A DNA stretch of 19,564 bases, from positions 1 to 19,564 of the forward strand of contig CAJTOR010000056.1 of NCBI GenBank assembly GCA_910577675.1, written 5' to 3'. The position numbers and the translations under genes are program-made. Below, one piece after another: positions 14,539 to 19,564 of this stretch. Origin of the DNA: an uncultured Lachnospiraceae bacterium. Its GTDB lineage: Bacteria > Bacillota > Clostridia > Lachnospirales > Lachnospiraceae. The notes below the pieces were generated by a model. It saw only the letters and a program-made list of their open reading frames with translations. It did no database searches and had not been told where the DNA came from. The first letter of the stretch is position 1, and every line of letters begins with the position of its first letter.

Positions 14539-14730
14539 ATGCCGCAGGCGATTATCCTCCCATTCGGATTTTATCTGCCGGTTGTATTGTTTAGCGGGAT
14601 TGCGCCTGCGGTAAAAGTGCTTATGATTCCGAAAACACTGGCGTATGTCTGGATTGTGCTGATGGGCTGGCAGCTTTATCGACAGTCCGCAGGAGAGAAG
14701 GAAGGCCTTTTAAGGAGGAGTGTACCGTGA
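14539..14730 (+). CDS. Small membrane protein of unknown function, 63 aa
   Basis: 63 residues, ATG 14539 behind AAAAGGAGG, 16 nt after the tetR stop. Two hydrophobic segments (about 4-24 and 32-47) are followed by a basic tail ending LLRRSVP. I do not recognise a family. It may be a complete two-helix protein or what remains of a larger membrane protein. Its last codons overlap the start of the structured repeat (AAGGAGG at 14712-14718), and its stop TGA (14728-14730) overlaps the GTG that opens the repeat's mini frame. Expected to be repressed together with tetR. Confidence 0.6.
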   Translation: MPQAIILPFGFYLPVVLFSGIAPAVKVLMIPKTLAYVWIVLMGWQLYRQSAGEKEGLLRRSVP

Positions 14731-14870
14731 AAAATAAGAGTACCCGCATTATTTTTCACATGGCTGTTTGTGCTAAGAATGTCACAAATAAGCCTTGGTC
14801 TGACAAGAAAAACTACATTTGTAGCTGTTTCTTTAGATAACTCGAATGTAAACATTTTCGGAATGGAGGA
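14711..14870 (+). repeat. Structured intercistronic repeat (copy 2), possible cis-acting RNA
   Basis: Same layout as the copy at 11549-11703: AAGGAGG, GTGAAAAAT, a hairpin GTGAAAAATAA (14727-14737) with TTATTTTTCAC (14749-14759), TTTGTG/CACAAA (14767-14772, 14783-14788), inner CTAC-ATTT-GTAG (14813-14824), GAATGT (14844-14849), ACATTTTCGG (14852-14861) and then GGAGG (14865-14869). CTGC/GCAG in copy 1 has become CTAC/GTAG here, and AACGT/ACGTT has become AATGT/ACATT, so pairing is kept while sequence drifts. A frame from GTG 14727 encodes 37 residues here but only 7 in copy 1, so structure rather than peptide seems conserved. Confidence 0.75.
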
Positions 14871-14875
14871 TTATT

Positions 14876-15286
14876 ATGATAAAACGCTATGCAAACCTGG
14901 CACTTATTTATGCGGTTGTCGCCATGGTATTTGGCGTGTTTTACAGGGAATTTACGAAGTTTAATGATTTTTCCGGACAAACGAGATTATCCGTACTGCA
15001 TACACATTATTTTATGCTGGGGATGTTTTTCTTCCTTATATTAATGTTGATGGAGAAAGTTTTTTCCTTTTCGGGAGAAAGCACCGGAAAAATCTTAATT
15101 GTTTATCAGGTTGGCTTAAATATTACCGGCCTTGGTTTTCTTTTAAGGGGGTTGATGCAGGTGTGGGGGGAGCAGCTCAGTAAAGGCATGGATGCTTCAA
15201 TCTCTGGAATTGCCGGGATCGGCCATATTCTAACAGGGGTCTGTATTGTTCTTTTATTGTTAAATGTGAGGAAAAAGGCGGCGTAG
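14876..15286 (+). CDS. DUF2871-like integral membrane protein
   Basis: 136 residues, ATG 14876 with GGAGG 6 nt upstream, at the end of the structured repeat. Four membrane helices are visible: about 6-23, 43-62, 75-92 and 113-131. The conserved-looking LHTHYFMLGMFFF at the start of helix 2 and a GHILTGV in helix 4 supply His residues that could bind haem or metal. Size and pattern fit DUF2871, a family of unknown function often beside TetR regulators; that assignment is from memory of the family. Transcribed with the tetR gene, so probably induced by the same signal. Confidence 0.7.
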   Translation: MIKRYANLALIYAVVAMVFGVFYREFTKFNDFSGQTRLSVLHTHYFMLGMFFFLILMLMEKVFSFSGESTGKILIVYQVGLNITGLGFLLRGLMQVWGEQLSKGMDASISGIAGIGHILTGVCIVLLLLNVRKKAA

Positions 15287-15390
15287 TGGGGAGCGGGGCA
15301 CATAGTTGTGGAAGTTGTTTGTAGGAATTTGTGAGATATAATATATTTGTATTATTATCTTTATGAAGATCGCTTTAACACGCCGTAGGT

Positions 15391-15426
15391 AAGAAATCCC
15401 CCACTTCTAAAAGTGAGGGATTTCTT
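15391..15426. repeat. IS200/IS605-like hairpin, 16-bp stem, CTAA loop
   Basis: AAGAAATCCCCCACTT (15391-15406) pairs with AAGTGAGGGATTTCTT (15411-15426) with one mismatch (C15401/A15416). The G-rich stem, TTCTAA loop region and absence of a T-run are like end hairpins of IS200/IS605-type elements and like the family A repeats at 10597 and 18709. No tnpA or tnpB remnant is visible, so this is a solo hairpin. Confidence 0.5.
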
Positions 15427-15694
15427 GCCCAGTTTATTTATCATATAAAATCATAAACTTGCCGGAACAAATTCTCTATTATTAAAATATCACGAAAATA
15501 TGGTAAATCCGTATTTTTTACAGGATACAATTTTATTTTGTTCAATAAAATCTTATTTGCAGAATAAGTCAGCTCATCAATTGTGTCAGATAGAGTGATA
15601 AGCCTTATCTGACATGAAAGAGCAGCATAGGTATATAATTTTCTTAATTTTCGGTAAAATCAAGGGTTTACATTATTTATACACTAAGAAAAAA

Positions 15695-15723
15695 TTGACA
15701 AACTGCGCAGAAAACGCTATCAT
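15695..15723 (+). promoter_or_regulatory. Promoter of the metallophosphoesterase gene
   Basis: TTGACA (15695-15700, perfect) and TATCAT (15718-15723, 5/6) are 17 nt apart, leaving a leader of about 65 nt before ATG 15795. Confidence 0.65.
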
Positions 15724-15794
15724 AACACTAGCTACTTTCACAGGCAGGTCTGTGGGGGATTGTATTTATATGTTTTAAGGAGAGGAGCCAGGAT

Positions 15795-16907
15795 ATGTGG
15801 GCATTGATTTTTGGCGGTTTGTTGGTGGGCGGGGCAGCGGGACTTGTCTATTTAATCAGCCGTTTTTACAGATTCTTTTGGGTTATGCGCGCGTCAGAGG
15901 GAAAGAAATGGGCGCGCATTCTGATTTCTACCGTTATGGTGCTTGCTATTGTCGCGGTACTTTGGGGGGCGATGGGCAGCATGAATGCCATTGTCTGTGT
16001 GCTGCATCTGGTTGCATTCTGGATATTGTGCGATTTTGTATTCTGGGGGATTAAGAAATGGAAGGGAAGGGCTTTTAATCGTTATTATGCGGGCATGTGC
16101 GCGTTAGTGCTTACTGTTGTTTATCTGAGTGTGGGATTTGTGCTTGCCAACCATGTTTTTCGGACGGAATATGCGGTTGATTCCGAAAAGGAAGTGGGGA
16201 CATTGAGAATCGTCCATATTGCGGATTCCCATGTCGGGACAACATTTGACGGTGAGGGTTTTGCGGAATATGTGGCGCTGATGCAGGCGGAAAATCCGGA
16301 TATCGTGGTGATTACCGGGGATTATGTTGATGATGATACCAAGAGGCAGGATATGGTGGATGCGTGCAGGGCACTTGGTACATTTAAGACCACCTACGGG
16401 GTGTACTATGTTTTCGGCAACCATGACAGGGGCTATTATGGCGCAGATTACCGGGGGTTTGACGGGGATGACTTGATTGCGGAGCTTGAAAAGAACGGCG
16501 TTATCGTGCTTGAGGATGAAACGGTCTTGCTGGATAACCGCTTTTATGTGATTGGAAGAAAGGATCGTTCAGAGGCGGAGAGGGGGCGCGGCAGGGCTTC
16601 GGCAGCAGAGCTTGTGCAGGGGCTTGACGCGGATAAATATATGATAGTGCTCGACCATCAGCCGGGTGAATATGAGGAACTGGAAGAGGCGGGCGTTGAT
16701 CTGGTGCTCTCAGGGCATACTCACGGAGGACAGTTTTTTCCTGTTAATTATGTTGGCGAGTGGACGGGAGTAAACGCGAAAACCTACGGTTTGGAACGGC
16801 GGGGCAAAACGGATTTCGTCGTGACCTCCGGGATTTCGGACTGGGCAATCCAGTTTAAGACCGGCTGCAAATCCGAATACGTGGTAATTGACATAACCGG
16901 GAAATAA
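15795..16907 (+). CDS. Membrane-anchored calcineurin-like metallophosphoesterase
   Basis: 370 residues, ATG 15795 behind AAGGAGAGGAG. Three or four helices occupy residues 4-22, 42-60, 65-87 and 101-118, then a catalytic domain faces outward. All metal motifs are present: HIADSHVG (Asp144, His146), VVITGDYVDD (Asp176), FGNHDRG (Asn209, His210), VLDHQPGEY (His288) and LSGHTHGGQ (His308, His310). This is the YkuE-like layout of membrane metallophosphoesterases; substrates in the family include lipid or nucleotide phosphates, but the one here cannot be told. The C-terminus SGISDWAIQFKTGCKSE follows the usual family pattern. Single-gene unit with its own promoter. Confidence 0.88.
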   Translation: MWALIFGGLLVGGAAGLVYLISRFYRFFWVMRASEGKKWARILISTVMVLAIVAVLWGAMGSMNAIVCVLHLVAFWILCDFVFWGIKKWKGRAFNRYYAGMCALVLTVVYLSVGFVLANHVFRTEYAVDSEKEVGTLRIVHIADSHVGTTFDGEGFAEYVALMQAENPDIVVITGDYVDDDTKRQDMVDACRALGTFKTTYGVYYVFGNHDRGYYGADYRGFDGDDLIAELEKNGVIVLEDETVLLDNRFYVIGRKDRSEAERGRGRASAAELVQGLDADKYMIVLDHQPGEYEELEEAGVDLVLSGHTHGGQFFPVNYVGEWTGVNAKTYGLERRGKTDFVVTSGISDWAIQFKTGCKSEYVVIDITGK

Positions 16908-17000
16908 AACAGCAAAAAAGCTCAAAAGAGCCTTAATGGGGATTATTGGGAGCAAGGCGGACAAGAATTGCCTTCCGTGAAGAGGGCTCATTTGGGCTAT
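16908..17000. repeat. Degenerate copy preceding the 89-bp tandem repeats
   Basis: Starts with ACAGCAAAAAA right after the phosphoesterase stop and ends with CCGTGAAGAGGGCTC before TTTGGGCTATTTTGCGGAAC, matching the start and end of the 89-bp unit but diverged in the middle. It looks like an older unit of the same array. Confidence 0.45.
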
Positions 17001-17284
17001 TTTGCGGAACTTAAAAACAGCAAAAATCGCAGAAAGCCCGGAGCGTGGAGGGAAAGCGGAACGCTCCATGTAGGGGGCTTTGTGGGAATTTTGCGGAACT
17101 TAAAAACAGCAAAAATCGCAGAAAGCCCGGAGCGTGGAGGGAAAGCGGAACGCTCCATGAAGGGGGCTTTGTGGGAATTTTGCGGAACTTAAAAAACAGC
17201 AAAAATCGCAGAAAGCCCGGAGCGTGGAGCGAAAGCGGAACGCTCCATGTAGGGGGCTTTGTGGGAATTTTGCGGAACTTAAAA
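17001..17284. repeat. 89-bp tandem repeat, three near-identical hairpin units plus a partial
   Basis: Units start at 17001, 17090, 17179 and (partial) 17269, giving periods of 89, 89 and 90 bp. Units differ at only a few positions (for example GGAGGG or GGAGCG, CCATGTAGG or CCATGAAGG, and one extra A). Each unit folds: AAAGCCC (17033-17039) with GGGCTTT (17075-17081) outside, GGAGCGT (17040-17046) with ACGCTCC (17061-17067) inside. There are no unique spacers, so it is not a CRISPR array. It ends 14 nt before the MATE start codon, next to its ribosome binding site. Confidence 0.85.
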
Positions 17285-17298
17285 TAGGAGGAAAGCAG

Positions 17299-18678
17299 AT
17301 GGGAACTGAACAGGGGGCGAACGGGGAAAAGGTATATTTATTTGAGCAGATGCCGATACCGAAAGCCGTGTTAAAACTTGCCATACCAACCATACTAAGC
17401 TCGCTTGTTATGGTGTTGTATAACCTTGCGGACACATATTTTGTAGGACTGTTAAATGAGTCGGCGGAAACAGCCGCAGTAACACTGGCAGCCCCGTTGC
17501 TGCTCGCATTCAACGCGGTCAACAATTTATTTGGCGTGGGCTCGTCCAGCATGATGAGCCGTGCGCTCGGAAAAAAGGATATAGAAACTGTAAAGAAAAG
17601 TTCTGCCGCCGGGTTTTATTATGCCCTGTTAAGCGGCTTGATTTTCTCGGCGGTCTACACGCTGCTAAAGAATCCGTTTCTTACCCTGTTGGGCGCGGAT
17701 GCGGGAACCGCCGCCGTAACAGGGCAATACTTAAAATGGACTGTCAGCTTCGGCGCTGCCCCAGCCATCCTCAATGTGGTTCTTGCCTACCTCGTGCGCG
17801 CGGAAGGGGCATCGCTTCATGCGAGCCTTGGAACTATGAGCGGCTGTCTGCTCAATATAATACTCGACCCTATTTTTATCCTGCCGTGGGGATTTCATAT
17901 GGGAGCGGCGGGCGCGGGGCTGGCAACCTTTATATCCAACTGTGTAGCGTGCATATACTTTTTTATACTTTTATATGCAAAACGCAGGACAACCTATGTG
18001 TGTGTGAAACCGGGGATGGCAAAACCGGAAAAGCGCATATTATCCGGAATCTGTGCGGTCGGGATACCGGCTTCCATCCAGAATTTACTTAACGTGACGG
18101 GGATGACGATTTTGAATAATATGACCGCCTCTTTCGGCGCGGATGCAGTGGCAGCGATGGGGATATCCCACAAGATCAGTATGGTGCCAATGCAGGTGGC
18201 ATTCGGTCTGTCACAGGGGATTATGCCGCTTGTCAGCTACAATTATGCAAGCGGGAATTATGCGCGGATGAAAAAAGGCTTTTGGTATACAGCAAGAATC
18301 TCGCTGACCTTTATGGCGGTGGTCACCGCTCTGCTCTGTTTTTGCTCCGGCAGTGTGGTGGAACTATTTATGAAGGATGGGGCGGTGATTGGTTACGGCA
18401 CACAGTTCTTGCGCGGGTTTGCGCTGGGGATGCCGTTTTTGTGCATGGACTTTTTGGCAGTGGGTGTATTCCAGGCATGTGGTATGGGGATGAAATCATT
18501 TATTTTTGCCATACTCCGCAAGATCGTGCTGGAAATCCCGGCACTTTATCTGCTTAATGCGCTCGTTCCACTTTACGGCATTGCATATGCGCAGTGTGTG
18601 GCGGAGATGGTATTATCAGCGGTAGCAGTCTTTGTTTTGGTAAGATTTTTCAGGGGAACAAAGAAAGACCAACGATAG
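17299..18678 (+). CDS. MATE-family multidrug/cation efflux protein
   Basis: 459 residues from ATG 17299, behind AGGAGG (17286-17291); an in-frame upstream ATG at 17224 lies inside the tandem repeat and is rejected. Twelve membrane helices in two six-helix halves are seen. The MATE start is clear (PIPKAVLKLAIPTILSSLVMV, YNLADTYFVGLL), with SSSMMSRALGKKD after helix 2, and the second half has the matching IPASIQNLLNVTG and GLSQGIMPLVSYNYASGNYARMKKG. It exports cationic drugs or metabolites using Na+ or H+; the substrate cannot be told. No regulator adjoins it, and the preceding hairpin array may affect its expression. Confidence 0.9.
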   Translation: MGTEQGANGEKVYLFEQMPIPKAVLKLAIPTILSSLVMVLYNLADTYFVGLLNESAETAAVTLAAPLLLAFNAVNNLFGVGSSSMMSRALGKKDIETVKKSSAAGFYYALLSGLIFSAVYTLLKNPFLTLLGADAGTAAVTGQYLKWTVSFGAAPAILNVVLAYLVRAEGASLHASLGTMSGCLLNIILDPIFILPWGFHMGAAGAGLATFISNCVACIYFFILLYAKRRTTYVCVKPGMAKPEKRILSGICAVGIPASIQNLLNVTGMTILNNMTASFGADAVAAMGISHKISMVPMQVAFGLSQGIMPLVSYNYASGNYARMKKGFWYTARISLTFMAVVTALLCFCSGSVVELFMKDGAVIGYGTQFLRGFALGMPFLCMDFLAVGVFQACGMGMKSFIFAILRKIVLEIPALYLLNALVPLYGIAYAQCVAEMVLSAVAVFVLVRFFRGTKKDQR

Positions 18679-18708
18679 AGATGTGCAAAATTCATTGATT
18701 TAACCTGT

Positions 18709-18770
18709 CAAAGAAGTCCTCCGCTTCTAAGCCGTAAAGGTGAAAGTGGTAGGGAAGGGGGAATTCTTTG
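18709..18770. repeat. Hairpin repeat, family A (copy 2)
   Basis: CAAAGAA (18709-18715) pairs with TTCTTTG (18764-18770). TCCTCC (18717-18722) pairs with GGGGGA (18757-18762), or alternatively CCGCTT (18721-18726) with AAGTGG (18744-18749). Compared with 10597-10657, the inner stem CCGCTC/GAGCGG has become CCGCTT/AAGTGG, so pairing is kept, and similarity extends to CAGG after the stem. It lies 30 nt after the MATE stop and may also act as its 3' hairpin. Confidence 0.6.
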
Positions 18771-19564
18771 TGTCAGGAGGGGGGCAAGTACCATCTGTCA
18801 AGCTGTGATAGTAGCGCAGGGATATAATTTCCTTTGACAAATAGTATTTGGTTGTTTGCTCCCTAAGAGAAAAAAAGGGATTTTATGGAAGAATATAGCA
18901 AACGTAAGCCTAAAACCTTCGGAGAAATATATAGTTATGAAAATCCGATATCCCGTTTTATGGATTTTCGTTTGAGTTAAGACTGTTTTTTGAGTGATAA
19001 AGAGGTTTGTCATGCCTTGCAAAACTGCATAAATTCTGGATGTGTAGAGTTTTGCACATGGCTAGTGATATTTTTGAAAAGAGTGGAGTGATTACTAATT
19101 GTATAAGTGTACAGATTAGAAAGAATATCAGTTTGTTTGAAGGGTACATAAGAAGCAAAATGGAAATGCTTAAATTTTTGAAATATTCAAGAAATAAATC
19201 AAGTTATCGATGAAACCCGCGCGGGGAGAGGGTTTGCGGGATTTAGGAAGTTTATCTGCCTGTGTCGGGATAAAAATTTTTGAATTAGGTTCTAAAATCA
19301 AAAAGTCAATATTTGTATTAGAAAACAGCTTGAAATATAAGGACTGATATATATGGATTATTCTGTATCTATTATTGCAAAAATCTAAGAAACAAGCATG
19401 TTTACGGCTGATTAATGTGGCTGGGAATATTATAAAATATATGGTGTGTGTTGCAGAAATAGTATAAAAATAAAAATGGAGAAAAGGTGTTACAGATGAC
19501 AACTTGACTTTTTTCTTGAAAATTTCATGAAATAAGTCATTCCCATCGCTGTCAGAAAATGGTA
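18771..19564. other. AT-rich right end without a convincing gene
   Basis: About 790 nt. Apart from a 31-codon frame at 18885-18980 and fragments after it, I see only a short CCCGC/GCGGG inverted repeat near 19216-19240 and AT-rich DNA. No frame over 70 codons looks coding. Confidence 0.5.
18885..19213 (+). pseudogene. Possible decayed gene or short ORF of unknown function
   Basis: ATG 18885 opens MEEYSKRKPKTFGEIYSYEN and continues to TAA 18978-18980 (31 residues), behind a weak AAAGGGA. The same frame resumes after the TAA with DKEVCHALQNCINSGCVEFC before another stop, and a different frame continues with MASDIFEKSGVITNC to a TGA at 19211-19213. The protein-like composition over three pieces suggests a gene broken by a stop and a frameshift, but no family is recognised, so this may be chance. 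Confidence 0.25.

Larger units (their letters stand above)
15287..15794. other. 508-nt gap with hairpins and a promoter
   Basis: No coding frame is supported. The gap holds a 16-bp hairpin (15391-15426), a 9-bp hairpin TGTCAGATA (15584-15592) with TATCTGACA (15606-15614), AT-rich DNA, and a promoter at 15695-15723 serving the next gene. Confidence 0.6.

Noticed and set aside
14770..14964. 64-codon frame across the repeat and the DUF2871-like start
   Set aside because: Frame through the repeat, out of phase with the real gene at 14876.
17001..17284. CRISPR array
   Set aside because: Units are contiguous and nearly identical over the full 89 bp with no unique spacers, and no cas genes are visible.
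16968..17298. Frames through the tandem repeats on both strands, including an upstream MATE start at 17224
   Set aside because: They only reflect an 89-bp repeat that stays open in several frames; no ribosome binding site and no membrane-protein features until ATG 17299.

Overview
The window looks like a Lachnospiraceae-type (Clostridia, Firmicutes) gut commensal chromosome. Pointers are the strong AGGAGG-type ribosome binding sites, a Gram-positive polysaccharide-utilisation cluster with CUT1 sugar permeases and surface-anchored glycosidases, a DUF2871-type membrane protein, a membrane metallophosphoesterase, a MATE pump, and many hairpin repeats between genes. The genus is not identified.

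Left end (1-4690, + strand): a probable RiPP (ribosomally made, post-translationally modified peptide) operon. It holds the C-terminal 229 residues of a radical SAM/SPASM maturase, a 41-residue Cys-containing candidate precursor peptide (745-870), a 14-bp intercistronic hairpin, and two TMD-NBD ABC half-transporters likely to work as a heterodimeric exporter. An 18-bp terminator closes it. An M29-like aminopeptidase with its own promoter follows (4856-5839).

Middle (6045-13850): a glycan-use locus, mostly on the minus strand. In transcription order it has a solute-binding-protein remnant, a MalF-like permease with a damaged 5' end, a MalG-like permease, a GH2 glycosidase, a GH43 lipoprotein overlapping it, and a membrane-anchored LamG-fold protein. 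A divergent ArsR-like regulator abuts the binding-protein remnant, and both seem to have lost their 5' ends at one junction near 12966-12990. The cluster therefore looks partly decayed. No ATPase gene is present in the window, as is common when a shared MsiK-type ATPase is encoded elsewhere.

Right part (13851-18678, + strand): a TetR regulator with a consensus promoter flanked by two identical 12-bp palindromes, a small membrane protein, a DUF2871-like protein, a membrane-anchored metallophosphoesterase, an 89-bp tandem hairpin repeat, and a MATE efflux protein. The last 880 bases are AT-rich and hold no convincing gene.

Two things stand out. The first is the RiPP operon with its unlabelled precursor. 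The second is a structured repeat of about 155-160 nt present twice (11549-11703 minus, 14711-14870 plus). Each copy sits between two genes of an operon, runs from one Shine-Dalgarno sequence to the next, and shows compensatory base changes and two mutually exclusive pairings next to the downstream ribosome binding site. A second, smaller hairpin family occurs at 10597, 18709 and, in related form, at 15391.
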